From Datisca glomerata (Eukaryota; Streptophyta; Magnoliopsida; Cucurbitales; Datiscaceae), in the NCBI GenBank assembly GCA_003255025.1, contig QANY01003844.1, forward strand, positions 991,652 to 1,055,651: a DNA stretch of 64,000 bases, given 5' to 3'. Position 1 is the stretch's first letter. Every line of letters starts with the position of its first letter. The notes beneath the pieces are model-generated. The model did no database searches and was not told the DNA's origin. It saw nothing but the letters and a program-made list of their open reading frames with translations. A program made the position numbers and the translations under genes. This document shows positions 1 through 12,180 of this stretch, in pieces.

Positions 1-3000
1 TATTAAGCCGGACAGAAACAAAAGGTGATCAATGCAAAATAGAGGAACGTGGCATTTTTCAGGAGAACGAAATGATGTCTGTGGCGAGCCCTGAGTCTTC
101 ACCTGATTCTGTCACTTCGGGTATATAAAAACATGAATTCGGTGGGATTTTTCTTGTGTCAATATGGGGTAAATTTTTATTAATTCAGAGTGAACTGCAC
201 TGCTCTTTGTGGCCTCGCAACATGCAAATTCGCATCATGGAGGAAAATTAATCACGTAAACAATGTAGCATGATAAGATATATTTGTAAGTTATGAGAGA
301 TCATTCAAGATGAACTTTGCAGTAGTCTAGTCATATTTCTGTCAATACAATTTTGTCCATGACAATTTTATTTATGACCCATTGGATGGAAGATGGATAG
401 TGTTTTCCTAGTTCTGTCTTCCTGAAATTCCTGTTTTAATGTTATGTAATTATTTCTTAAAAATCTATCACCCATTGGATGACTGATGCGTGCCTTTTAT
501 GCTTATCAGCTGCTGTTTCTGCTATTGATTAGTTAGCAAACATAAAGGCAGAAAGAAGAAATCCTATGTTGCAGTATTTAGTAGTATCATGTGATTCTTA
601 CTCACGTGTATAGCTTCTTTTCCCATAGTTGATAGTTTGTTTTTGTGTTGGGAGGAACTACTTTATCAACAAGTACATGTGTGTTTTGATCTCCTTGTTT
701 CCCTATCTTCTCCATTTACACTAGCTTTTTCATGTTCTACTGATATATATCTTATTTCTATCTTACATACTTTAGCGTCTGCTGATAAGCTTGAACGTGT
801 TGTAATTCCTATTCCCGTGGATTCGGCTCAAGAGGAAGCTTTATCACTTTTGAAGAAACTGAAGGTTCGGTTCTGAAGTAATGTGTTATTAGGACTCTTG
901 GAACCTAATGCTTCTGATTGGAAAACTATTTATTTAAAATGTCATGGATCGACTGAGTGCCTTTCTAGTTGCTACCACGTATTTATAAGTTGGATATTTC
1001 CATTTTCATATTTCCCCGCATTTATAAGTTGCATATTTCAACATTTAGGTAGTCATAGGGAATAAGAGTGAATAGAGAGAAAATCTTAATTCTATGTGTG
1101 GATTTTAATTGGTCATGGTGGACATTCTTGTATCCTCCTTTCTTTTTCTTTTTTCATATGTGATTGAGCTAGTGATTTTCTGTATGTCTGACTGTCTTTG
1201 GTTTATAGAACATTAACTGTCATATATAATTGAGCGTGAATCTCTCAATTTTAATTAAGGTGTACAGATTATAGAAGACGATATTAAGGCTCATGAATTG
1301 TGCACTAGAAGGGAATATGCGAGATGGCTGGTTCAAATTAATTCGTCATTGGAGAGGTAGTGACTGATAAATGAACCCAGTCTATACCAAAATGAATTGA
1401 AACTTGAAAGCTTTCATAAATTCGACTGATAAATGAACTTTACGTTTGGGCATATAGGAACCCAAAGCACCATATAGTTCCAGCAATTTCTCTTTCTGGG
1501 GCTACAATTGCTGCATTTGATGATGTAAGCTTTGAGGATCCAGATTTTGAGTCTATACAAGGTGAGGTTTTCCTTTTAAGTGAAAACTGTATTTGTTTGG
1601 TTGGTTATCGAAAAACCTTAACTTTTCACCTGAACTTGCCATTCAGTGTTAGCAGAGGCTGGTGTCGTCGCTAGCAAGTTATCACAGAAAAACTCTGACT
1701 TTGATGGTCCAGGAAGTCAAGAGAATTTATATTTCTCCCCTGAGAGGTACGATAGACAGGCAATATTTCAAAATTCTTGGGGCTCATGTTTAAAATTGAC
1801 ATCCATAGTTTCTGCAGGTTTGTATCTCGGAAGGATCTGATTAACTGGAAAGCCAAATTAGAGTATAATTTTATGCCAGCAATACTTGAGCAGGTAAAAT
1901 ATTTCATATATGGTTTTAGATGGATTTACTGTGGAGTTCTGTCAGAAAATAAAGAACCTAACGGTTCATCAGGCTGTCATAGCTTTTAAAACCTGACTTG
2001 TCTACAGTCCAGATATCAAATACAAAAGTTGGTTTCATGGACATGAAGGAGATCGGTTCAGATGCATCACCAGAACTTTTTATGGATGTTTTAGCAGGGG
2101 AAAAAAGTATTATCAGAAGAGTTTTTGGTATTTCTTTTGTCATTGTCTTTCTCTATATGTGGATAATAGGGTTACAAGTTTATAGGATTATAAACACATG
2201 CATGAAAGAACACAAGAATAATTACGCAAGTGCTAACTTTTAATCCTGCATTTACAATTTTCACGTTACCTTTTGTATTTGCTGTTAAATTAAATAAACC
2301 AGTTGTAGGCTCATGAACTCATGGTTTGATCTCTCGAAGGATGTAATTATGGTATTTTTATGTGATGAGTCTGAGTCTCACCTGGTGTATGTATAAACAT
2401 GGAAGATGTCATAGCTGCACATTTTTCGTGCATTTGTTTTAACACATTCTAGAAACTAAAAGTACTTGAACATCACTTTTTACAGGACAAAGCAAGCGTT
2501 TTCAACCGAATAAACCAGTAACGAAAGCACAAGCAGCAGTGGCACTGGCAGGTGGCAGAATGACAAAAGCAATTTATATGGAATTATCAAGATTAGAAGC
2601 TGATAGTTCTGCAAGGAAGGTTGCGATGGAAGAAATTAAAATTGAGTTACTGGACAGAGGTGAGATACAGAGGTTTTGGGATGGAAAGCTGAATGAAGAG
2701 ATAGCACGTGGTTTTGAGGTGGAGAAGGTCTATTTTGCTGCAGTAAATAGTTTGGAAGAGGAGAAAAAATTTCAAGAGAAGAAATTTTCTGATAATTTGA
2801 AGGAGAAAGCAGCTATGGATTGTCAGAGGCAACTGATTCTCAGCCTGAAAGAGGAGGTGGATGAGATGTCGGAAAAGCTTGCATCAGAAAGAGAAGTTTA
2901 TGTGGCTGAGCAGTGTAATGTTCAAATTATGCTTAGTGATTTGCAGAACCGGCGAGAAGGGAGACTTGATATGAAATCTGCACTCGAAGCTGAGAAAGAA

Positions 3001-3903
3001 GCTATCAGGATCCTTAGGTAACAATTATCTCTTTGGGTTTGTTCCTGGGTCTTTTACTCATTGCATGCTATTATTCCAATTCTCTATATTAATTTAATTT
3101 CAATATTGTTTCATATCTTTATTTGATTGGTAACTTGCTTCAGTATTTATATAATGGTTACAAATGTTTTGGTATTACCAAAAAAGACCCGATGCACGCC
3201 TTTGGTCTTTATATTGTCAGTGTATTCAATTAGTGTAGCAGCTGAAATATTGTTAGATAAGTGGATGAGAGGTTGAGCGTTGAATCCCACTTTAGTGATT
3301 TTATTTCCAACTAAAGAAACTGTATTTCTCATATCAGGCTGTGGTTTCTTCTTTGCTTTCCACTGTACCGCAAAAAAAAAAAAGAACTAAAGAAACTGCG
3401 GAAAGCACGGGAAGCTTAGGGGATGGGAGCTGACATAAGTGTCACTTGTGGATTTAAAAATTAAATTTGCTCTAGGACGTGAGCTTAGTGTTTGGACATT
3501 GTATCATATTATTTGCTCTCTCAAGCCATGACTTTGCAAAATATCTCGTACTCATCGCATCGAATGGTTGTGAAATGGGAAGTTCGGAAGACTTCTAGTA
3601 AAGAAAGCATAGAACTCATTCCCTCTCATTACTGCAAAGGACCAGTCTTAACCGGTCACATGATTAAGAAGTAGCAGTTAACTGTTTTACCTAGCACTTT
3701 CTCTGGTTTTGGATAGAGTTAGGGATGCTTCAAGTTTATCTGGCAGGTTATGTCAGCTATGCAATCATTTTTAGAATGTAGTTTAATTATAAATAAATGA
3801 ATGCAGAACTTGGGTAGAAGATGAAGCGAGAAAAAGTAAAGCTCGTGCCAAGGTTCTGGAAGAGGTAGGGCGAAGGTGGAAATGGGACAACCAAGCTTCT
3901 TGA
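1..3903 (+). CDS. SLH-domain / coiled-coil protein, 3' part (nine exons)
   Basis: Partial gene; the 5' part lies left of the window. Exons that keep one frame across GT-AG introns: 1-120 (first full codon at 3), 776-864, 1268-1356, 1458-1561, 1647-1746, 1818-1893, 2013-2127, 2486-3017, 3807-3903 (TGA 3901-3903). Together they give 439 residues. Exons 2-7 resemble the S-layer-homology repeats of the plant family that includes Arabidopsis At5g23890/At5g52410 (recognised from memory): motifs EDDIKAHELCTRREYARWL, AFDDVSFEDPDFE, then NKPVTKAQAAVALAGG at the start of exon 8. Most of exon 8 is a Glu/Lys-rich coiled coil, and the protein ends in RRWKWDNQAS. Family members are annotated as plastid or membrane associated; the biochemical role is unknown. 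No premature stop or frameshift was seen, so it looks functional. The short acceptor choice at 2013 is set by reading frame. Confidence 0.85.
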
Positions 3904-4278
3904 TTCGGCGTAGTTTTTGAATGTAGAAATGGTTCTTGCATTTACAATCCTTGTACTTCTTTCTCGTTTCAATTTACTTGTAGATGTTTATCATGTATAC
4001 TGCAAATAATGCACTTCTTTTGGTGATTCTATGATGATTTTTGCACTGGGGAGACCTCTTTGAGTTAATGCTAAAGGAGTATTTGTTGTAACGAAGGGCA
4101 ACTCTATTGTGAAAACGAACGACAAACAAAATAGTATTCCTTGTTAATTCACATTACAACAAAAAGGCCAAATCTATGTAAATTTTAATATACTGAATTG
4201 CAAAATATGTAGAAATATTGAAAACTTGTGAATTGACATTAGAACACATAAAGCATTGTGATTGTTTTGATTACTCGT
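3904..4278. other. Tail-to-tail intergenic / 3' UTR region
   Basis: The 375 bases between the two convergent stop codons must carry both 3' UTRs. AT-rich; no other coding or RNA feature was seen. No single polyadenylation signal stands out. Confidence 0.6.
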
Positions 4279-7200
4279 TTAACGCATTGTGATGATAAGA
4301 CTTCTGTCCATGAACTTGGCAGCTCCCACCTTTCCTTGTATTCCTCTAGGCAGGGGTATGACTCGTCTCTGGTCCCCGGCTTCCACCAACAACTCAGTTC
4401 CTCCCCTATACTGCATTTTTGTCAAGCAATTGATTAGAAATCATCATAACTCTTTAATTAAAAACAAGTTTTCATATTAATTAATCTGATATTAAACAGA
4501 TTTACACCTTCAATCATCAATTTATTGAACCGCAGTTGATTTGGACTTCCTGAATTTCTATCTCAAACTTAGTCTTTATGGTTAAACCTCACAGGATTGT
4601 CCCATTTAATGATATGTTTCGATCTTGGAAATTAGTGGGGAAGAAAAGAAAAATGTGAATGATTTCATTTTCATTGTTTGGAGTCATGGGAATATGTAGA
4701 GAAACAAGAAAAATGTGAATGATCTCATTTCCATTGTTTGGAGTCATGGGAATATGTAGAGAAAAACAGTGATTAAATGGATTTTACTACAACAATAATT
4801 TCATTAGCTTTCTTTTCCTTGCAACTTTCATCCTTCATATTCTTCATATTTTTCAAGATCCAAACATAGTCTCAAGTTTAGGAAATTGTGAAAATTGTCT
4901 CCAAAGAAAAGTCATCTTGGAAAAGTAACCCAACTTTTTTAAACCAATAATTCTATCCTATTTTTTGTCACGTGAAAAGACAATCTCATCCTCGTTCACT
5001 TGTGAGATGAAGTATTTGAAAGGTTCGAGTAGTGTTCAAAACAGAGAAAGAGTGCTCTACTTGAACTCTTCTAGCTACTTGAAAGGAGTAACCTAATAGA
5101 AGGGGCATGCCTGGTATAACTTGATTTCTGATTTGTGAAATCCTGGCATGAGAAGGGTGACTGATCTTTTTTCTGGATCAAATCTCACTGATGACAAACT
5201 GCTATTATTGCTTTCTCGCAAAGAAAGAAGACCCCTCGAGTCTTTACTGCTTGTGCTCAGCATAACTGCGTTCCAGTCTACAGGGGAAACAAATGAAAGC
5301 TGTGGAATGAAAGCAAAAGGTAAAGGTGAAAACTTCTCCTTTAAACTGGCTATGGATTCTACTTCTATTGGGGAAGTGATGCCGAAGGCCCCAGAAACCC
5401 GCGCACCAGCTTGGATCATACAACCCCAATAGCGTAATGCAGAATTAACAGATATAGGATTGGTTGGATCCATCACAATAAAGCATCCAAACTTATTTAC
5501 TTCTGAGAATGCAGAAGACCCTCTCTGCAACACGAAGGAATAAACGATACATGATTTACGTGCTATACTTAAAACCGCATATAGAAGTGAGGATTATGCT
5601 TACCTCCAACATTTTTTCTAGATTGTTCCAAATTTCTACAGTCATTCTCCCATTTAGATCAGAGTTGTTGCTCATACTCATGGCTTCATCTACAAGTCTC
5701 AGGAGTGAAGGACTGGCTAATCTCCCAAGATCAGTCTTCTCAGCCATATTCCGCATATATTTCAGGTACAACCTACGTGTGGAATTTATATTAATAAGTT
5801 ATAACTAGAGAGAGAGAAAGAGAGACCCAAACCTTGCTTTATTGGCTGCTCCAATCATCCTTATTGTTTCCTCTGTGCTAATACCGTCATATACTATTAT
5901 GTCAAATTTCTCTTTCTGGTGATCCTTTGGAGACAATTTCTGAAAGAATCCTAGGCATCTCTCCAGTGCAAATATCGAAAAAATAGAATCCATTCCCGGA
6001 AGAACTCCTAGCTCTTCTCCAACTATCTACTATAGTATCAAGAAAGATGAACATCAAGCCCTTCCATGTTAAACTATGAGAGCAATATAGCAATTAATAC
6101 TTCACCACATCATTAAAAGTACATTACATACCTACCCCTTCAAGAACTCCTTGTGTCATATTAAGACGTGCATCGGCTTGCTTTAGACGGTTGAGAGGTT
6201 CAAGAAGCATCTGTAATATCAAAAAATGAACTTTTCATAAGTCTTAAACCAGTAAAAGGAGAGAACTCCAGCATAAAAGGAAAAAAAAAGGAAGTGACTA
6301 AAAACACACTTTAGTGGTTTCCAACCTAACAACCGAAAGGTTGCTGCCGCATGTGATGGGGGAATTTCCGATCTTGCAGTTAAGAAGATACTCAGGAGTG
6401 GAGTCTTGGTTATGTATAACCAAACACGTACTAAACCCAGCCATAGCGTAGTGCTGCCATAAAAGTTGATAAATGAGAAAAAAAGAGAAAAATCTACTTG
6501 TTGCAAAACTGGTACATGAGTTTCTAAGTTTCTTAAAAATGGACATAAAAGTGTATTCCTGATGGCTGATCTCCTCCCGCTTCCCCAACTAAAACAGAAA
6601 GAATGAAGAAAAAAAATGGAATTCTAGCATATGTAAGAAGCATAAATCATGCCGAATGAGTTTTTACTTTTTCTTTTATTTTTTATGAAAAGAAATTTAC
6701 AAGTCCAACTTGAAAGGGATCTGCCAAGGCAGTAGTTGGGGGTGAATCTCTTGATTGTAAATTCATGCAGCAATGTGGAAGAACACCCACTAGCCATTCA
6801 GTTCATATTTGGGTTTCACTATTTTTCTCTGTTTAACATCAAACTGAAACATTCTAATTTTACAACTCAGAATCCATTAACATAAGAGCCGAATGCGCAC
6901 AGCCCCACACATCCATCCTCAAAGACAATAGAAAGAAGTTAACCACGTAAGGCAAAAAGCAAAAACAATCAAAAAGCAGAAAATGACAGTCAAAGGATGA
7001 AATTCCAAGCAAACTTTGAATCAAAATCAACAAGCGAAAAAGGGTATAATCAAAAGGACGAAAGTCAACACCTGAGCCGCGAATATGGCGGACATTGTCT
7101 TACCGGACCCGCCTTTGCCCAGAAAGGTGACCAATCTGGTCGATTTCTGAGAAGAATCGTTCCCATTATCTGGGTGAACTGCTAGAGCCAAAGTCCGAGC

Positions 7201-7287
7201 TCTTTTTCCATAAGCTACCACTCTTGTACTCGTAGAATGGGAAATTGGGTTTCCTAACAAAAGAGGAGGGGAGAGAAGAGAAGTCAT
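4279..7287 (-). CDS. GET3D: GET3D, plastid ArsA/GET3-family ATPase
   Basis: Complete gene on the minus strand. Exons in coding order: 7287-7072, 6453-6310, 6210-6132, 6022-5833, 5772-5604, 5524-5111, 4410-4279. All join in frame (1344 bases, 447 residues plus TAA), close to the 455 residues I recall for Arabidopsis At1g26090. Residues 1-48 look like a chloroplast transit peptide (Ser/Arg-rich, few acids). Residues 57-64 are the deviant Walker A loop GKGGSGKT. Other family signatures: [66 protein letters not shown] and SALRYWGC. The C-terminal ~90 residues, from [13 protein letters not shown] to ITMR, correspond to the alpha-crystallin-like domain that marks GET3D. All exons use GT-AG except the last intron, whose donor is GC (see findings). 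The start at 7287 gives the transit peptide and has no rival upstream in frame. Confidence 0.92.
4645..4764. repeat. Tandem duplication of a 60-bp unit in the last GET3D intron
   Basis: Two copies with an exact 60-base period, each containing GTGAATGAT and GGAGTCATGGGAATATGTAG, and only a few differences between them. It lies inside the intron between 4411 and 5110, so it does not affect the protein. Confidence 0.85.
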
Positions 7288-7610
7288 TTCTGCAACAAAA
7301 TTGGTAAAAATCCGGTGGGGGTTCTGAACGACGAATTAGAAGAAGAAAAAGACAAAGCAACTGGGTTTTGTAGTGTGATTGTGCAATTTTTGGTTGGGCC
7401 AACGACGAGACTGTGAAAGGTATGCTTCCAACTTTCTATCTTTAACTGACAGTCTGAGGATTGTCATGAAATTGGTATCATCAAGAGCAATTTGGATCTG
7501 CTTTCCCAAAATAATAATTCGGAAAATTATAGTTTACTCCCTTAATTTATACAAAATTGTACTTTAAAATATTATAATTTAAACTTTCAAATATTCCTTG
7601 TCATTTTTAC
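7288..7610. other. 5' flank / presumed promoter of GET3D
   Basis: Sequence upstream of the GET3D start. The first ~150 bases are likely 5' UTR. No clear TATA box or other defined element can be assigned by eye; further out the DNA becomes AT-rich and runs into the foldback element. Confidence 0.35.
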
Positions 7611-9500
7611 CAATTTTATTAGAGTTTTTTTATTAAATTAAATCCTAAACTAATTATTTTATAGAAATGAAATCATACACTAATTTTTGTTTTCTCTTAC
7701 TTTTGATTCATATTCCACTAAAAATATATTTATGAAGTTATATATTTACCTTTTACTTCATTTCTCCTTCTATTTTTTTTTCAATTTTTCAATTTCTTCG
7801 TTTTCTTCTATGTCTTCTTCTTCATATTCTCACTTGTTCATACAACAATAAAATATTTCTTTATTTTCTTCTTAATGTTCATGAATTTTTTGAAAATATT
7901 TATTTATTTTCTTTTTTATGAAAATGGGTTTTTGCCCATTTCTATTTTCTTTTTAAAAAATATGAAAATGGGTATTTTCTTCTAAAAATGAGTTTTTATC
8001 TATTTTTACAGATCTGAACCATATCTAGCCACAAACTAGATTTGAAAATGAGGTTTTACCCATTTTTGGGTAACAATTCCTTCTTCTAGTTCTTTTTCGA
8101 CGGTTTACTTTTTTTAATCCTTCGACGTTTTATTTTTGGAGTGTCATTCATGGGGATACACTTGCGCCGTGTACCTATTGAGTAATATACACGTAGTCTA
8201 CACGATGCTAGCGTAGCCATCGTGTAGTCTACATGATGGCTAGTGTACTCATCGTGTAGACTAGACGATGGTTACACGATACTAGTGCAGACCATCGTGT
8301 AGTATGCACGTAGTCTACACGTCAACGCGTAGCTATCGTGTAGTATACACCTAGTCTACACGACCCCGGTTTAGCCATCGTGTAGTCTACACGATGGCTA
8401 AATTGGCATTGTGTAGACTAGATGATGGCTACACTAGCATCGTATAGAGTACGTGTATACTACACGGTGCTAGCGTACCCATCGAATAGACTACACAATG
8501 CCAGTGCAGCCATCGTGTAGACACGACGTCAGTGTAGCCATCATGTAGTCTACAGGATGGCTAAACGACGTCAGTGTAGCCATCGTGTAGTCTACAGGAT
8601 GGCTACACGACGTTAGTCTACGCATCGTGTAGACTACATGATGGTTACATGATGTCAGTGTACCCATCATGTAGACTACGCGATGGCTACATGATGCAAG
8701 TGTAGCCATCGTGTAGACTACACGATACCAGTGTACCCATCGTGTAGACTACACGATGGCTACACAATACAGGTGTACTCATCATGTAGACTACACGGTA
8801 GGTACACGACGCTAGTGTACTCCCATGAATGACACTCCAAAAATAAAACGTCGTAGGATTAAAAAAGTAAAACGTCAAAAAATAACTAGAAGAATAAATT
8901 GCTGCCCAGAAATGGGTAAAAACTCATTTTCAGATCTGGTTTGTGACTAGATATGGTTCATATCTGCAAAAATAAGCAAAAACCATATCAAAATCTGGGT
9001 TAGATCTGGTTTGTCGTCAGATCTTCTGGTTCAGATCTGTAAAAATGGGCAAATCCCTTTTTTTAGATCGAGTTTGTGGCTAAATATGATCCAGATCTGT
9101 AAAAATAGGCAAAAACCCATTTTCAGATCTGGTTTGTAGTCATATCTTCTGGTCAGATCTATAATAAGTGGCAAAAATCAATTTTCAGAAAAAAGAAAAT
9201 AAATAAATATTCCTAGAAATTCATGAACATAAAGAAGAAAATAAATAAATATTTTGCTATTGCATGAAGAAGTAAGAAGATGAAGAAGAAGATGAATAAA
9301 AAAACGTAGAAGAAAAAGAAGATGAAGTGAAAAAAATAAAACAAAAAATGAGAAATGCGGTGAAGGATAAACATGTAACTTCATAAATACATTTTGAGTG
9401 GAATGTGGACCAGAGGAAATAAAAATTATGTATGTATCCATTTCTGCAAATAATTAGTCTACGGGTCGAGTTTAGCAAAAAAACTCATTTTATTATAACT
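7611..9500. mobile_element. Foldback-type element with long inverted arms
   Basis: The left arm (about 7611-8155) and right arm (about 8823-9497) are imperfect inverted copies of one another over roughly 500-600 bases. Landmarks: GGAGTGTCATTCATGGG at 8137-8153 against its complement at 8823-8840; GTTCATGAATTTTT near 7878 against its complement near 9220; TTTATGAAGTTA near 7730 against its complement near 9380. Runs of 'AGATCTGG..AAATGGG' occur several times in the right arm. The arms enclose a palindromic core (8156-8822). There is no coding capacity, and the exact ends and target duplication could not be fixed. Best read as a non-autonomous foldback or MULE-like element. Confidence 0.75.
8156..8822. 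repeat. Array of short palindromes (core of the foldback element)
   Basis: About 670 bases consisting almost entirely of variants of the arm CATCGTGTAG followed by its complement CTACACGATG, separated by short links such as GCTAGTGTACC and GCTACACGA. Each unit can fold on itself, so the core can form many adjacent hairpins. Open frames here are by-products of the repeat. Confidence 0.9.
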
Positions 9501-10039
9501 ATGTAGTTTTACTTGGTCTTAAAACATCCTAAACACAAGCCTTTCTTATTTCCAAACACTTTCCTCTTGTCCCTAGAGCTTTTTAGTTAAGGTTAATTAC
9601 GCTACACTCCTGAGTTCTAACTTTATCAAAATGTTCTTGACATTTAAAATGTTTTATATTGCCCTAATGTTTCATTTTCTTTCGACAACATTAATTTTTA
9701 TTAAAAAATAGATGAAAGTGATCATACGTGACCTTAGCATGTTATTTTATATGGCAATGGGGTAAGTTCATACGCTCTCCCTTGAGTTTACCATCTAATG
9801 AGGCTTCTCTACATACCATTTGGCTCCCTCTTTTTCTTCTTCTTCTTCCTTTTTTTGGCCCTTTTTTGTTGCAAGGAGATCCTTGAACTTCGATTAGGAT
9901 TGTCTACCGTTGACTTCTAACGACAGACATGACAGTTGATCAATCTTTGACTGTCTGATCAGATCTGGACGATCTAGATCGTATCAATCCGTTAGAGAAA
10001 AAAGACAAAAAAGTTCACTTTTTTTTTTAAATTTTTTAA
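9501..10039. other. Non-genic stretch
   Basis: AT-rich spacer with a TTC/CTT-rich tract near 9830-9860. No gene, repeat pair or RNA recognised. Confidence 0.5.
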
Positions 10040-10430
10040 GTTTTCATCTCAACCGCCAAGATCTATTTGAATGACTGAGATTAAACTTCCCCTCATCCCC
10101 TGAACTTCTCAGTACCGAATCTGATCTCATTGAGATCTCCCAAAATAAGACATGGCAAGTGGGCGATCGAGATATTCTTACAAGAATACCAAAGCTGGTT
10201 CTGAATGCTACATTACGGGTAAGCATAGACAACTAAAAATAACCGTGAAGAATTAATAGGATAATCAACGATGGCATGAGTAGCTTGGGTGCTAGAAGCA
10301 TTAATGTTTAAAGGAACAACTTGGTTTCAGAACAAAATTTCACCTTTTAAACCATGAGGAGCAACTTTAAAAGAGAACACGCAAATCCAGAATCGATATG
10401 TTCATTTTGAGTTCAATATTGACCTCAGTT
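10040..10430 (-). pseudogene. LINE endonuclease (APE-type) fragment
   Basis: Minus-strand translation with stops gives fragments such as NASSTQATHAIVDYPIN, RLFLVVYAYPV and LAMSYFGRSQ. These follow the order of plant LINE APE endonucleases (usual pattern: hydrophobic block, 'VYASP', then 'GDFNE', here degraded). No reverse transcriptase is attached. The family assignment is by pattern only. Confidence 0.5.
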
Positions 10431-10858
10431 TGTACCACTGGGTATTATCCTTTTTGTAGTATGTTGTAGTATGTTCTGAGAATGAAGTCTGGATTGAATT
10501 TTGGAAATTAAGGGGGTATAGTAAGGCATTGAACTTTGATTTTGTTGTAGAGTTCAATATCCCCTTATATCTAGCCAAATATTTCAGTATAAAGTGGTTG
10601 TTTCTCGGGTTTATTTAAACAGTTGAAAGAGACTTCGATTGTTCACTGATACAATGGATAGTCTCTGTTCTGTAATTCTTCTTCTGTTCTTTTCCAAAGG
10701 CAACCAGCCTCAGTTTCTCTTCCAATTTCATGTTCTGTTCTTTGGCTCATTTTTGTGAGTTCCGAGCCTTTTCAGTGTGCATCATGCACAACTTTCGTGA
10801 TTTTTTGTTAATATATTATACGGTGGTAGAGTAACTCCAAAAAACAAAGTTGTCTCCT
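10431..10858. other. Non-genic stretch upstream of LTR element 1
   Basis: No gene recognised. It ends in the 5-base target duplication CTCCT (10854-10858). Confidence 0.5.
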
Positions 10859-11231
10859 TGAACAGGTAAAATTTCACATAACACGTGGCAATATCTAGAC
10901 CGAAGACTCCATCAAAGAAAAGATAGAGCGAGAATCGTAAGATCAACTAGTTGGTTATGAAGAACAGACCAATCAGACGAAAGTACATAAATTACAAACG
11001 TAGCAATCTAAAGAGAACAACTCTCAACACTCATTAGCCTTGTAAACTCTTTCTCTATAATGAAATACTATCAAAATCTCTCCATGATTTTTCTTCCGTT
11101 TAAGAGGTTTTCACGTAAATCATGATGTATTTATTCTCTCATTCTCTCTCTTAATTATTCTCTATATTTTCATATTATAATGTAGGGAATTCACGATCAA
11201 TTCTCAAAGATCGTGAATTTTTTCCTTTACA
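10859..11231 (+). repeat. 5' LTR of element 1
   Basis: TG...CA repeat matching 16422-16793 along its whole length. Confidence 0.92.
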
Positions 11232-11253
11232 TTTGGTGCTCTCGTTGAGAGCT
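11232..11253 (+). promoter_or_regulatory. Primer-binding-site region of element 1
   Basis: TTTGGTGCTCTCGTTGAGAG directly follows the LTR, the position of the tRNA primer site. I did not assign the tRNA. Confidence 0.5.
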
Positions 11254-11499
11254 AAGAAAAAAACTCAAGAAATCCCTTTCCAAAACGCTCAAAACTAAAT
11301 CAAACGCCTCTCAACAATCAAAGCGGAAGCAGAAATGAAAGAGAAGCAAGAATGGATAAGACAGCGATACGGAAACTCAAAATAGAAGCAGAAACAAAAA
11401 TGACCATAGAACCAAAAACGGAAGCGAAGAGCGGTAAACTTATTCATATTTGTTTTAAATATTTCTTTTGTACAATTATTATTTAAGAAAAAAAAGTAT

Positions 11500-12180
11500 T
11501 AACTCTATTTGTTGAATCAAATCTGGAAAATTGTGATAATGGTCGCCGCCGTCATCACCAACTGCGAGGGGCAACATCGCCACCATGGAAACGTTGCCAC
11601 CGCGGAAGCTTCAAGCGAAAAAAAAAAAGAAACGAAGAACAATTCCGCACCACCCCCAATTCCGCACTAATCTGTGTGAGACGAGATACTTTTAGGCTGA
11701 AAATAACCATGAAAATCGATGGAGAAGAAGCTACCTTCGTTGCCGTGGATAAGAAATTAGATGGTCAATGCGTTTTCAGGAGCCAAAACCACCATAAAGG
11801 CGTTCAGATCATGATTTTCGTCGGTTAAAAGCCATTCATGGTAAAAAAAAAGACCGCCGGAGACCGCCGCACGTGCCCCCATGCACCATCACCGATGGCG
11901 ATCATCGTCCTTACCTGTTTCCAGTTACCGGGTTGACCCACCCGGTCAATTCAGCCTTCGGGTCAACACTCTACAAGGACGGGCCAACCCGCGGATCAGC
12001 CCAGCAAAGCCATGACAAGCCCGACTCGTGCAGCCTGCTAGCGCGACCCGTTCATGACCCAGTTAGAGTTACGCCCGAGCTCCACCCGTCCACGACCCGT
12101 GCGCCCATCAGAGGCAAGCCTAGCGCCTTGTCTAGCTCCTCATAGGCCCAACGCATGCTCCCTCCTTTGCATGACTCACT
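11500..12180 (+). other. GC-richer leader region of element 1
   Basis: GC-rich compared with its surroundings, with an open frame at 11873-12145 (90 codons, Pro/Thr/Ser-rich). It resembles no family I know and has no gag motif, so I do not call it a gene. Confidence 0.35.

Noticed and set aside
1671..1907. Minus ORFs across the SLH exons
   Set aside because: Shadows of the real exons on +, whose spliced frame is continuous.
4141..4170. CATTACAACAAAAAGG as a possible CACTA end
   Set aside because: First bases do not match CACTA, and no partner end or target copy is visible.
5011..5095. Words like CTACTTGAACTCTT in the GET3D intron, similar to the 29-31 kb palindromes
   Set aside because: Short and imperfect; not enough to claim a related element.
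8156..8822. CRISPR-like array of repeats
   Set aside because: Spacers are not unique, units vary, the context is plant nuclear DNA and no cas genes exist.
8491..8878. Minus-strand open frames with repeated TLTSCSHPVDYTMA-like peptides
   Set aside because: They follow the palindrome array exactly; a repeat without stops gives open frames by chance.
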